Below, piece after piece: positions 8,241-16,148 of a DNA stretch of 64,000 nucleotides. Source of the stretch: Flavobacteriales bacterium (GTDB taxonomy: Bacteria; Bacteroidota; Bacteroidia; Flavobacteriales_F; PHOS-HE28); the NCBI GenBank assembly GCA_023382455.1, contig JAHDVX010000004.1, positions 111,768 to 175,767 of the forward strand, in the 5' to 3' direction. The translations under genes and the position numbers were made by a program. Every line of letters starts with the position of its first letter. Position 1 is the stretch's first letter. The notes below the pieces were generated by a model, which searched no databases, was not told where the DNA came from, and saw only the letters and a program-made list of their open reading frames with translations.

Positions 8241-8684
8241 TCACGGCAGGTACTTCGGGTCGAATTCCACCCCGGCCTCGTTCAACAGGCCAATGAGTTC
8301 CTCCCGGAAAGTCTTGCTTCGGTGATGGTCCTCCTGGTTGGCGATGTACCGCTCGATCCTGTCCTTCTCCCGCCAACCCACCGTGAACACGCCGTACCCT
8401 TCCTGCCATTGGAAGGTCTTCATCCCCGTATGCTGGCGTACCCATTCGGTAGAGGCATTCTTCAACTCCCGCACCAGGTCGGGGATCAGTTGCGTCGGCT
8501 TCAGGTCCACCAACAGGTGCACATGGTCATGGAAACCACCGACCCCGTGCGGCACACCGCCAAGGCCGCGGACGGTCCCGCCCATGTATTCCCAAAGCTG
8601 TGGCCTCCAATCCTTGGCCAAGCAGGGGACCCGCATTTTAGTTCCGAACACGATGTGGTAATGCAGCCTGAAGTATGTGGACAT
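8241..8684 (-). CDS. REP-associated tyrosine transposase (RAYT, Y1/IS200-like HUH family)
   Basis: A 147-residue single-strand DNA transposase-like protein. The HUH metal site is HDHVH (His54-Val-His56). The catalytic tyrosine is Tyr113 in ERYIANQEDHH, the usual RAYT/TnpA-REP signature. The start (MSTYFRLHYHIVFGTK) at 8684 is the standard family N-terminus. Proteins of this kind process REP hairpins and are normally single-copy domesticated genes flanked by their REPs, which fits the palindromes immediately downstream (8031-8217). An inverted repeat lies upstream at 8725-8763. It shows no frameshift or truncation. It is not followed by a TnpB gene, so it is not a complete IS200/IS605 element. 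Confidence 0.9.
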   Translation of the reverse strand: MSTYFRLHYHIVFGTKMRVPCLAKDWRPQLWEYMGGTVRGLGGVPHGVGGFHDHVHLLVDLKPTQLIPDLVRELKNASTEWVRQHTGMKTFQWQEGYGVFTVGWREKDRIERYIANQEDHHRSKTFREELIGLLNEAGVEFDPKYLP

Positions 8685-8724
8685 GGTTCCGGCCGTTTCC
8701 AGTGAAAATAGGGAAGGGGGCCTT

Positions 8725-8763
8725 CGGTAACGCAAACATTGCAACCACCAGCGGCCGTTACCG
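8725..8763. repeat. 8-bp inverted repeat upstream of the RAYT gene
   Basis: CGGTAACG (8725-8732) and CGTTACCG (8756-8763) are perfect complements around a 23-base loop. The position between the RAYT and DoxX genes suggests a foldable upstream flank of the transposase module. Confidence 0.4.
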
Positions 8764-8793
8764 ACCCCGGGTGCTTCCCTTGTCCACCTACCG

Positions 8794-9225
8794 TTACGCC
8801 CCCAAGAACACCCACAACCCCGCTACTGCCACCAAAAAATACGGCACCAGTACGGCGGCGCCCTTGTAGTCCTTGGCCACGCGCTGGCCGAAGAAGAGCA
8901 TGGTGAGCGCGGCCACCGCGAAGAGCATGCCCAGGGTGCCGATGCCGGTCTGTTGCGTGAACAGCACCTGGAAGAAGCCGATCGCCGAAAGCACGCCGGC
9001 CGCCAGTTCCATCAGGGTGATGGTGGGCATCAACAGCGGCACCGAACCGTTCAGGATGCTCTTGCTGAAGTGCTGGGTGTAGAAGTCCTTTTCACTTTTC
9101 CAGTTGAAGACCTTGTCCAGGCCGGACTGGATGAACAGCACCGCGACGAAGGCGGCAAACGCCAGTTGGAGGACATTTCCGGGTGTGAGGCCAAGGTTGG
9201 CCAAGCAATCTGCGGTGCAATTCAT
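8794..9225 (-). CDS. DoxX-like integral membrane protein
   Basis: A 143-residue protein with about four hydrophobic helices: LAFAAFVAVLFIQSGLDKVF, a second around LMPTITLMELAAGVLSAIGF, a third (GTLGMLFAVAALTMLFF) and a C-terminal one (AAVLVPYFLVAVAGLWVFLG). The FIQSGLDKVFNW motif after the first helix is typical of DoxX-like proteins, whose role is poorly defined. The start MNCTADCLANLG at 9225 is chosen over a longer, charged and unconserved extension, and a near-consensus promoter lies 18 bp upstream. It is divergent from kdnB. Confidence 0.78.
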   Translation of the reverse strand: MNCTADCLANLGLTPGNVLQLAFAAFVAVLFIQSGLDKVFNWKSEKDFYTQHFSKSILNGSVPLLMPTITLMELAAGVLSAIGFFQVLFTQQTGIGTLGMLFAVAALTMLFFGQRVAKDYKGAAVLVPYFLVAVAGLWVFLGA

Positions 9226-9243
9226 GGGGAAAGGCTTCTGCTG

Positions 9244-9251
9244 CAAGGATA
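9244..9251 (-). promoter_or_regulatory. Near-consensus -7 element TATCCTTG for the DoxX gene
   Basis: One mismatch to TAnnTTTG, 18 bases before the ATG at 9225. The rest of the 139-bp divergent gap to kdnB contains repeated TCTGAT words and no other clear signal. Confidence 0.35.
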
Positions 9252-9364
9252 CGAAGCTGGGCACACTGGATTCCGTTTCCTGCACTTCCTGTGGTTCCTT
9301 TGCACCACCGATCAGGTGGCTTTCTAATTTTCTGATCCCCTGATCGTCTGATTTTCTGATCCAC

Positions 9365-10447
9365 ATGAACCTCTTCCGCAATTTCAAGTCCGTTACCAAA
9401 ACCTGCTACGGCCGGGGCAGCTTCGGCAAGCTTGACGAGATTCTTGCACCGCAGCGCGCGGCCAACAAGGGCTTCATGGTCTTCGTGGTGGACGACTACT
9501 TCGCCGACAAGACCGATTTCAAGAAGCGCATCCCGGTCCACGAAGGCGATGAGCTCTTCTTCATCAGCGCCAAGGACGAGCCCAAGACCTCCCAGATAGA
9601 TGCCCTGCGTGACGACGTGCTGAAGCGCAAAGGCCTGCCGGCGGGCATCATCGGCATTGGCGGGGGAACGATGATGGACATCGCCAAGGCCACCTCGCTG
9701 ATGTTCACCAATGAGGGCAGCAGCGTGCAGTACCAGGGCCTGAATCTGATCAAGAAGCCGGGGATCTGGCATGCCGTGGTGCCCACCATCAGTGGCACGG
9801 GCGCGGAGGTGAGCATGACCGCCGTGCTCACGGGGCCGGTGAAAAAGCTGGGCCTGAAGTGCGACTGGACCGTGTGCGACCAGATCGTGCTGGATCCCGA
9901 CCTGATCGCCACCGTGCCGCAGGACCAGTGGTTCTACACGGGCATGGACACCTACATCCACAGCGTGGAGGCCATCACCGGCACCAAGAAGAACACCTTC
10001 GCGGAGGCGTACAGCGAGAAGGCGTTGGAGATGTGCCGCCGCGTGTATCTGGAACTGGACCGCCAGGACCCCAAGAGCGACGAGCTGTTGATGGTGGCCA
10101 GTTACATGGGCGGCCTTAGCCTTACCTACAGCGAGGTGGGCGTGTGCCACGCGCTCAGCTACGGCTTGGGCAAGGTGCTCGATATCCACCACTGCATCGC
10201 CAACTGCATCGCCTTCGATAAACTGGAGGACGTCTATGGCGACTATGTGCAGGAGTTCAAGGGCATGGTGAAGCACAACAACATCCACATCCCGCAGGGC
10301 CTGGCCAAGGACTGGAGCGAGGAGACCATCGACGCCATGGCGGAGGTGGCCTGGAACCTGCCGCACATGTGGGACCACGCCTTCGGGCCGGAATGGGAAA
10401 AGGTGCTGGACCGCGAACGGATCAAGGGCTGGTACAGGAGGATGTGA
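9365..10447 (+). CDS. kdnB: Probable 3-deoxy-manno-octulosonate 8-oxidase (iron-containing alcohol dehydrogenase family)
   Basis: A 360-residue group III (Fe-dependent) alcohol dehydrogenase. The N-terminus MNLFRNFKSVTKTCYGRGSF is like KdnB proteins. GIGGGTMMDIAKA is the family nucleotide-binding motif, and the metal site should include the histidines in VGVCHALSYGLGKVLDIHHC. In Shewanella this enzyme oxidises Kdo at C8 and the KdnA transaminase then makes Kdo8N. The kdnA-like gene upstream supports the call, although a REP/RAYT island and a DoxX gene on the other strand lie between them, so the two are not one operon here. A different sugar or alcohol substrate cannot be excluded. Confidence 0.8.
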   Translation: MNLFRNFKSVTKTCYGRGSFGKLDEILAPQRAANKGFMVFVVDDYFADKTDFKKRIPVHEGDELFFISAKDEPKTSQIDALRDDVLKRKGLPAGIIGIGGGTMMDIAKATSLMFTNEGSSVQYQGLNLIKKPGIWHAVVPTISGTGAEVSMTAVLTGPVKKLGLKCDWTVCDQIVLDPDLIATVPQDQWFYTGMDTYIHSVEAITGTKKNTFAEAYSEKALEMCRRVYLELDRQDPKSDELLMVASYMGGLSLTYSEVGVCHALSYGLGKVLDIHHCIANCIAFDKLEDVYGDYVQEFKGMVKHNNIHIPQGLAKDWSEETIDAMAEVAWNLPHMWDHAFGPEWEKVLDRERIKGWYRRM

Positions 10448-10457
10448 GGTGCTGCTG

Positions 10458-10469
10458 TTGCTTATTTTG
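10458..10469 (+). promoter_or_regulatory. Promoter-like TTGCTTATTTTG before the small lipoprotein gene
   Basis: It contains TATTTTG, a one-base-shorter form of the -7 element, 6 bases before the ATG at 10476. The identical 12-mer occurs at 20931-20942 in front of another gene. Confidence 0.35.
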
Positions 10470-10475
10470 CCGCCG

Positions 10476-10868
10476 ATGAACCGCTTGCACGCCTTGGGAC
10501 TTGCCGTAGCGATCGCATGCACGTGGGGCTGCAAGAAGGAGGAGAAGCCCCTGCTGTCCGCCAACCTGCACGCCCAGTGTCGCGGCTGCGTGGTGAGCTA
10601 TGCGGCGGGTGTGGCCCAATCCCGGCAGGATACCGTGTTCGAGGTGGTGGACCCGGGAACGGGCGACACGCTGCCCGGTACCGGATCCTGGACCGTGCAC
10701 TTGAAGGATGGTGACAACCTCTTTTTCCGGGCCTGCCGGCTTTATGGCGACAGTGCGCTGCACGGGGATATCCTGATCCAGGTGGATGGCGAGGTGCGGC
10801 CCTTGCAGGCGAGTGCGGACACCAGCCTCGATTGCACCGAGATCAACAGGACGGTGCAGGGGTCATAG
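10476..10868 (+). CDS. Putative small lipoprotein, unknown function
   Basis: A 130-residue product. The N-terminus MNRLHALGLAVAIACTWGC followed by KKEE looks like a lipoprotein signal with Cys19, although the residues before the Cys (TWG) are not an ideal lipobox. The mature part has a CRGC pair near residue 35, a beta-rich middle (GSWTVHLKDGDNLFFRACRLYGDS) and a further Cys near the end, so disulphides are possible. The start at 10476 is preferred to one 9 codons upstream because it opens the signal sequence. It starts 28 bp after kdnB and could be read with it. I do not recognise the family. Confidence 0.6.
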   Translation: MNRLHALGLAVAIACTWGCKKEEKPLLSANLHAQCRGCVVSYAAGVAQSRQDTVFEVVDPGTGDTLPGTGSWTVHLKDGDNLFFRACRLYGDSALHGDILIQVDGEVRPLQASADTSLDCTEINRTVQGS

Positions 10869-10873
10869 GGCGA

Positions 10874-11551
10874 TCAGGGCCGCTCACCGAATATGGCCGT
10901 GCCGATGCGCACCATGGTGCTGCCCGACGCCAACGCCTGCCGCAGGTCGCCGCTCATGCCCATGGACAGTTCACTGAACGCCTCGGACGGCACCGCGTGG
11001 AGTGCACGAAGCTCCCGGTGAAGGGCAGCCAGCCCATCGAACTCGTGGCTCACTTGGCCCATGTCCTCCGTATTGGTGGCCATGCCCATCAGTCCACGGA
11101 ATTGCAAGGCGGGCCAGCGGGCGTTCAAGTCCCCTTGCCGGAACAACGCGCGCAGCTCGTCCGGCGCGAACCCGTGCTTGGTTTCTTCCTGGGCAATGTG
11201 CACTTGGAACAGTACGCCGATGGTGCGGCCCGCCGTGGTGGCCCGCTTGTTCAGGTCATCCAGCAGGCTGCCGCGGTCCACACCGTGCACCAGGTGGACG
11301 AACGGGGCGATGTATTTCACCTTGTTCCCTTGCAGGTGGCCGATGAAGTGCCACTCTATGTCGGCAGGCAGCAACGGTTGCTTGTCGCGGAGCTCCTGGG
11401 GGTAGTTCTCACCGAAGGCGCGGTGGCCCAGGTCGTATAACGCCTGGATCTCTTCCACGGTGCGCAGCTTGCTCACGGCGATCAGCTTCACACCTTCGGG
11501 GATGGTCGCCTTCACCTGGCCGTAGCGTTGCGCCAGTGCCTGCCGGTCCAT
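10874..11551 (-). CDS. YggS/PROSC family pyridoxal-phosphate homeostasis protein
   Basis: A 225-residue alanine-racemase-fold protein that binds PLP and helps balance vitamin B6 and amino-acid pools; it has no known catalytic activity. The PLP lysine is Lys28 in LIAVSKLRT. FGENYPQEL, WHFIGHLQGNK, GLMGMAT and SMGMSGDL...GSTMVRIGTAIFG are all in the expected order. It is the last gene of a minus-strand run from serC and follows the DUF1015 gene by 3 bp. The short gaps imply one operon with serine synthesis, whose SerC is itself PLP-dependent. Confidence 0.93.
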   Translation of the reverse strand: MDRQALAQRYGQVKATIPEGVKLIAVSKLRTVEEIQALYDLGHRAFGENYPQELRDKQPLLPADIEWHFIGHLQGNKVKYIAPFVHLVHGVDRGSLLDDLNKRATTAGRTIGVLFQVHIAQEETKHGFAPDELRALFRQGDLNARWPALQFRGLMGMATNTEDMGQVSHEFDGLAALHRELRALHAVPSEAFSELSMGMSGDLRQALASGSTMVRIGTAIFGERP

Positions 11552-11554
11552 GGG

Positions 11555-12772
11555 TCACACGTCGTTCAGCGGGTAGATGGTGAGGCCGCTGCGGAGCTTG
11601 GGCTCGATCCAGGTGGTCTTCGGAGGCATGCACGCACCGCTGTCCGCCACCGCCCGCAATTCCCCGAAAGTAAGGGGCCGGAGATGGAATGCCACATCGG
11701 CCTTACCTTGGTGCAGCAGCCGTTCACAAGCTTGCGGCCCGAGCGTTCCCGGCACGAAATGGACGCGGGGGTCGGTGCGCAGGTCGGTGATGCCCAGGAC
11801 GGGGCCGAGGACCTGCTCGTTGAGCCGGGCGGCCTCCAGGGTTTCCGCGGCGGAGGGAGTGGCGGGCGGCGCCAGTTCAAGGTCGTACCAACGTCCTTGG
11901 AGAAGCACTTGCACGTGGCCGCCGGCCGGTGTGCCCGGGCCATCCGGCAGTTCGTGCATCGGGCCGATATGGCGCAGCCGCTCCAGGAACGCATCCGGAG
12001 AAAGGCCATGCAGGCCTTTCACCACGCGGTCGTAATTGTAGATGTGCAGTTGGCTGGCAGGGACCAGGAAGGCCAGGAAGGCGGACTTTGGTGATCCTGC
12101 TTCCGCACCGTGCTTCCCGGCCAGCCGCACACTGCTCGCGCAGCGGTGGTGGCCATCGGCGATGTACAAGGCCTCCATGCTGTTGAAATGCGCACGGAAG
12201 GTGGCCAGGTGCGGGAGGCTGTCCACCCGCCAGAAGCGGTGCCGCACTTGGTCCGTGGTAAGGAAATCGAAGAGCGTGGGCAGTTGGAAGAAGGCATCCA
12301 TTTCAGCCTCCAGCGCCGGGCTTTCGGGCATGGCCAGCAGCACCGGTTCAGCGTTGATGGCCGTATGGTCGAGGTACTCGGTGAAGAGCTCCTCCCGATG
12401 GGACAAGGTGTGTTCGTGCCGCTTGACGCGCCCTTCGATGTAGTCCCCAACACCCACCGCACCGATAATGCCGCGCGAGGTGAAGGCCGCACAGCTTTGT
12501 TCATACAGGTAAAGGGCCGGGGCGTGGTCGCGCTCCAGGATCCCTTTCCGGGTGAACTCCTGGAACATGGCCCGCACGTTGTCGAAATGTCCCGCACGGT
12601 CGATGCCGGGCATCTCTCCGTCCGGATGGATGATGTGCAGGAAGGAGTAGGGGTTTCCGGCCAGCTTTTCCTTGATCTGGTCGGCGGTGTAGCTTACGAA
12701 GGAGCGCGAGCCCACCAGGTGCGCGGCGTGCGGCACGGGGCGCCACGCCCGGAAAGGGCGCAGGTCGATCAT
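11555..12772 (-). CDS. DUF1015 family protein
   Basis: A 405-residue cytoplasmic protein of the DUF1015 family, whose function is unknown. Family marks are the opening LRPFRAWRP, VSYTADQIKEKLAGNPYSFLHIIHP, YLYEQ, and later ALYIADGHHRCAS, which contains the most conserved motif. The ATG at 12772 overlaps the stop of serA by 4 bases (ATGA). Genes of this family are often found beside serA/serC in Bacteroidota, which hints at a link to serine or PLP metabolism; that link is inference. Confidence 0.9.
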   Translation of the reverse strand: MIDLRPFRAWRPVPHAAHLVGSRSFVSYTADQIKEKLAGNPYSFLHIIHPDGEMPGIDRAGHFDNVRAMFQEFTRKGILERDHAPALYLYEQSCAAFTSRGIIGAVGVGDYIEGRVKRHEHTLSHREELFTEYLDHTAINAEPVLLAMPESPALEAEMDAFFQLPTLFDFLTTDQVRHRFWRVDSLPHLATFRAHFNSMEALYIADGHHRCASSVRLAGKHGAEAGSPKSAFLAFLVPASQLHIYNYDRVVKGLHGLSPDAFLERLRHIGPMHELPDGPGTPAGGHVQVLLQGRWYDLELAPPATPSAAETLEAARLNEQVLGPVLGITDLRTDPRVHFVPGTLGPQACERLLHQGKADVAFHLRPLTFGELRAVADSGACMPPKTTWIEPKLRSGLTIYPLNDV

Positions 12773-13743
12773 CCGCGGTTCACGGCCACCTCATCGCGCC
12801 AGGCCACCAACTGCTCGGCCAGCTCACGGCCCACACGGGCCTGGGCCTCCGCCGTGGCGGCGCCCACGTGTGGCGAAAGGCTGACGTTGGGCAGGCCCAG
12901 CAGCTCGGCATCGGGTGTGGGCTCATCCATGAACACATCCAGTCCCGCCGCCTTGATACGGCCGCTCTTCAATGCCTGGACCAGGGCGTGCTCATCGATG
13001 GAGTTGCCCCGGGCCGCATTGATCAGCACCATGCCGGGCCGCATCATGGCGAACTCCTTGGGGCCCAAGGCCACCGGGTCGTTGGGCCGCACGCTGACGT
13101 GGATGGTGACGAAGTCGCTCTTGGCCAGGAGCTCCTCAATGGGTACCTGTTTGATCCCCACGCGGTGGGTCTCCCCGTTCAGCTCCAGCTCGATATAGTC
13201 CACCGTGGCCGTGTTGTCGGTGTAGATCACCTTCATGCCCGCCCCCAGCGCGTAGCGGGCCACCCAGCGGCCGATGCGGCCATAGCCCAGGATGCCCAGG
13301 GTCTTCCCGCGCAGCTCGGTGCCCTTGCCGTACTCTTTCTTCATTTCATTGAAGGCGGTGCGGCCCTCGGTGGGCATGCGGCGGTTGGACTTGTACAGGT
13401 CGCGGCTCAAGCTGAAGAGGTGGGCCATCACCAGTTCGGCCACGCTGATGCTGCTGCTGCCGGGCGTGTTCACCACGCGCAGGCCCTTTTTGCGGGCATG
13501 CTCCACGTCGATGTTGTCCATGCCCACACCGCCGCGGCCGATCAGCTTCAGCTCCGGGCAGGCGTCGATCAAATCCTTGCGCACCTTGGTGGCGCTGCGC
13601 ACCAGGAGCGCATCCACTTTCTCCTTGTTGATGTATTCCGCCAGCTTGTCTTGGGGCACCTTCTCCGTGGTGACCACGAAGCCTTCCTCCTTCAACTGTT
13701 CCAGGGCATCCGCCGAGATGCCGTCGTTTGCATGTACGCGCAT
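12769..13743 (-). CDS. serA: D-3-phosphoglycerate dehydrogenase
   Basis: A 324-residue NAD-dependent 2-hydroxyacid dehydrogenase that catalyses the first step of serine synthesis. The nucleotide-binding motif is GYGRIG. The active site shows Arg in INAARGNSID and the catalytic His in LSPHVGAAT; DVFMDEP lies between. It has no C-terminal ACT domain, so it is the short form and lacks the usual serine-feedback module. It is 4 bp downstream of serC and overlaps the DUF1015 gene, so the serC-serA-DUF1015-yggS order reads as an operon. Confidence 0.93.
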   Translation of the reverse strand: MRVHANDGISADALEQLKEEGFVVTTEKVPQDKLAEYINKEKVDALLVRSATKVRKDLIDACPELKLIGRGGVGMDNIDVEHARKKGLRVVNTPGSSSISVAELVMAHLFSLSRDLYKSNRRMPTEGRTAFNEMKKEYGKGTELRGKTLGILGYGRIGRWVARYALGAGMKVIYTDNTATVDYIELELNGETHRVGIKQVPIEELLAKSDFVTIHVSVRPNDPVALGPKEFAMMRPGMVLINAARGNSIDEHALVQALKSGRIKAAGLDVFMDEPTPDAELLGLPNVSLSPHVGAATAEAQARVGRELAEQLVAWRDEVAVNRG

Positions 13744-13747
13744 AGGG

Positions 13748-14836
13748 TCAACCGTTCCGTTTTGCGAATTCCTCCATCACCTCGGCCAAGGCCTTCACGC
13801 TCTCCAGGGGCAGGGCGTTGTACAGGCTGGCGCGGTAGCCGCCCACGCTGCGGTGGCCGCGGATGCCGCTGATGCCGGCCTCTTTCCACAGTTCATCGAA
13901 AGCAGGCTCCAGGTTCTTGTCCTTGAGCACGAAGGTGGCGTTCATCTCCGAGCGGTCCTCGCGTGCCGTGGTGCCCTCGAACAGCGGCAACCGGTCGATG
14001 GTGGCATAGAGCAACTCCGCCTTGGCCGCGTTCCGCTTTTGGATCTCGGCGATGCCGCCGATACCCTTGAGCCATTCCAGGGTGAGCATGATCACGTACA
14101 CCGGGAACACCGGCGGGGTGTTGTACATGCTTTCCTTGGCGGCATGGTTCGCCAGGTCCATCATGGGGCTCAACTTGCGGCCGGTCTTGCCCAAGGCACC
14201 GGGGTCGAAAAGGTACATGGTGGCGCCGGCCGGCCCCATGTTCTTCTGGGCACCGGCATAGATCATGGCGAAGTCGGACACGTTCACCGGGCGGCTGAAG
14301 ATGTCGCTGCTCATGTCGCACACCATCGGCACGGGGCTGGTGGGGAAGGCCTTGTACTGGGTGCCGAAAATGGTGTTGTTGCTGGTGAAGTGGAAGTAGT
14401 CCACCTCCTTGGGCACCGTGAATCCCTTGGGGATGTAGTTGAAGTTCTTGTCCTCACTGCTGGCCACCACCACGGCATCGCCGGCCAGCTTGGCCTCCGC
14501 GATGGCCCGCTTGGACCATTCACCGGTATGGGCATAGGCCCCCTTGCCGCCTGTCCGCATGAAGTTCTGGGGCACCAGGTGGAACCCCATGCTGGCACCG
14601 CCGCCGAGGAAGACCACCTGGTAGTGGTCGGGGGCGCCCAGCAATTCCTTCACCAAGGCCCGCGCCTTCTCCATGATGGCGATGAACGGCTTGCTGCGGT
14701 GGCTGATCTCCAGGATGCTCAGCCCGCTGCCGTCCAGGTCCATCACCGCCTGAGCGGATTTCTCGAAGACCTCCTTGGGCAGGATGCAAGGCCCGGCGCT
14801 GAAATTGTGGACTCGGGCGGACGTGTCGACGGACAT
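13748..14836 (-). CDS. serC: Phosphoserine aminotransferase
   Basis: A 362-residue class V PLP aminotransferase that converts 3-phosphohydroxypyruvate to phosphoserine. It begins MSVDTSARVHNFSAGPCILP, the family N-terminus, so 14836 is the start. GGGASMGFHLVPQNF supplies the phosphate-binding loop, and YAGAQKNMGPAGATMYLF contains the PLP lysine. RASLYNALPLESVKAL closes the protein. It leads the serine operon, with a TACCTTTG element 23 bp upstream. Confidence 0.95.
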   Translation of the reverse strand: MSVDTSARVHNFSAGPCILPKEVFEKSAQAVMDLDGSGLSILEISHRSKPFIAIMEKARALVKELLGAPDHYQVVFLGGGASMGFHLVPQNFMRTGGKGAYAHTGEWSKRAIAEAKLAGDAVVVASSEDKNFNYIPKGFTVPKEVDYFHFTSNNTIFGTQYKAFPTSPVPMVCDMSSDIFSRPVNVSDFAMIYAGAQKNMGPAGATMYLFDPGALGKTGRKLSPMMDLANHAAKESMYNTPPVFPVYVIMLTLEWLKGIGGIAEIQKRNAAKAELLYATIDRLPLFEGTTAREDRSEMNATFVLKDKNLEPAFDELWKEAGISGIRGHRSVGGYRASLYNALPLESVKALAEVMEEFAKRNG

Positions 14837-14859
14837 GGGACGTTTTGATTTTTCGGGCG

Positions 14860-14867
14860 CAAAGGTA
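14860..14867 (-). promoter_or_regulatory. -7 element TACCTTTG of the serC operon promoter
   Basis: A full TAnnTTTG match on the minus strand, 23 bases before the serC ATG. Upstream at the -33 position there is only a T-rich TTTTCC word. Confidence 0.5.
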
Positions 14868-14978
14868 GCCGTCAGCCCGTGGGATGGAAAACCCTTGGTC
14901 GCGGTGGGGAACAGGCCGGGCCGTGGCCTCGGCATCGCCGGGAATGATGCGTGAAGGTGGCATCTTCCGGATCACACC

Positions 14979-14986
14979 TAAATTTG
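14979..14986 (+). promoter_or_regulatory. -7 element TAAATTTG of the bamD operon promoter
   Basis: A full TAnnTTTG match only 8 bases before the bamD ATG at 14995, so the mRNA would be nearly leaderless. Confidence 0.5.
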
Positions 14987-14994
14987 CCCCCCTT

Positions 14995-15801
14995 ATGCGC
15001 TTGTTCATCCCGGCCGCCGTGGCCGTTGCCCTGCTGACCTCCTGCAGCGAATTCAGCAAGGCGGTGAAAAGCACGGACATGCAGTACAAGTACCGCATGG
15101 CCCTGAAATACATGGAAAAGCCCGATTACGACCGGGCCATGCCCCTGCTCGAGGAATTGCTCAGCCTCACCCGCGGCGACACGCTCTACGAGCCGGTGAG
15201 CTACCACTACGCCAAAGGGTATTTCGGCATGAAGGACTACATCATGGCGAGCTACTACCTGGGCAATTTCGCCAAGACCTTCCCCAACAGTGTGCACGCC
15301 GAGGAGGCCTCCTTCCTGGCGGCCTATTGCCATTACAAGGAATCCCCGGAGTTCGAGCTGGACCAGCAGGACACCCGCACCGCCATCGACAAGCTCGAGC
15401 TGTTCATGGTGCGCTACCCCGAGAGCAGCCTGAAGGATTCCTCCTTGGTATTGATCGACGAATTGCGCTTCAAGCTCCAGCGGAAAGACTACCATGCCGC
15501 GCAGCAATACCTGCGTACCCGCCAGTACGAGGCCGCCAGCTTGGCCCTGCAGCGCTTCTTGAGCAAATGGCCCAACTCGGCCTTCCGGGAGGAGGCCATG
15601 TTCAGCATCCTCCAGGCGGACCACGACCTGGCGGTCAACAGCGTGGAGGAGAAGAAGGCCGACCGGGTGGCGGCCGGTATCCGTTCATTCAATACCTTCG
15701 CGGACGCTTTTCCGAAAAGTACCAGGCTCCCGTCGGCCAAGAACCTGCTCCGGGACCTCACGGCCCTACAATCCAGCGCAGCCAGCACAGACACACCATG
15801 A
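14995..15801 (+). CDS. bamD: Outer membrane protein assembly factor BamD (lipoprotein)
   Basis: A 268-residue TPR lipoprotein of the BAM complex, which inserts beta-barrels into the outer membrane. The signal is MRLFIPAAVAVALLTSC with the lipidated Cys in LTSC. BamD/YfiO repeats follow: DYDRAMPLLEELL, GMKDYIMASYYLGNFAKTFPNS, and YEAASLALQRFLSKWPNS. The start at 14995 begins the signal peptide and sits just after a TAAATTTG element. It overlaps the omega-like gene by ATGA (15798-15801), an arrangement usual in this phylum. Confidence 0.92.
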   Translation: MRLFIPAAVAVALLTSCSEFSKAVKSTDMQYKYRMALKYMEKPDYDRAMPLLEELLSLTRGDTLYEPVSYHYAKGYFGMKDYIMASYYLGNFAKTFPNSVHAEEASFLAAYCHYKESPEFELDQQDTRTAIDKLELFMVRYPESSLKDSSLVLIDELRFKLQRKDYHAAQQYLRTRQYEAASLALQRFLSKWPNSAFREEAMFSILQADHDLAVNSVEEKKADRVAAGIRSFNTFADAFPKSTRLPSAKNLLRDLTALQSSAASTDTP

Positions 15802-16133
15802 ACGCCAAGTACATCAACGCCGCCAAGACCACGGTCACCCGGAATGTCGACCGTTTGGACAAGGAGACGGGCAACATCTACGAGAGCATCGTCATCATCG
15901 GCAAGCGCGCCAACCAGATCGCCGTGGAGATCAAGGAGGAGCTGCATGAGAAGCTGGAGGAATTCACCGTGACCGGGGAGAACATCGAGGAGATCTACGA
16001 GAACCGCGAGCAGATCGAGATGAGCCGGCAGTACGAGCGCATGCCCAAGCCCGCGGCCATCGCCATCGAAGAGATGCTCGAGGGCCGTGTGGTGTTCCGG
16101 CACCCCGAGCACCCGGCGAAAGGCGCCGAATAG
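15798..16133 (+). CDS. rpoZ: Omega-like RNA polymerase subunit (Bacteroidota RpoZ family)
   Basis: A 111-residue protein corresponding to the diverged omega subunit of Bacteroidota, which supports RNA polymerase assembly. Seen are ETGNIYESIVIIGKRANQIA, the equivalent of the omega MART/R-x-N-Q motif, and a long acidic helix (EIKEELHEKLEEF). The C-terminal part PAAIAIEEMLEGRVVFRHP is typical. Its ATG overlaps the bamD stop and coaBC follows after 15 bp. The call leans on this gene order as well as on the motif. Confidence 0.85.
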   Translation: MNAKYINAAKTTVTRNVDRLDKETGNIYESIVIIGKRANQIAVEIKEELHEKLEEFTVTGENIEEIYENREQIEMSRQYERMPKPAAIAIEEMLEGRVVFRHPEHPAKGAE

Positions 16134-16148
16134 GCCCTGCTTGAGAAA

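Noticed and set aside
9092..10564. 490-codon minus-strand frame opposite kdnB
   Set aside because: Antisense shadow; the plus-strand dehydrogenase has complete family motifs.
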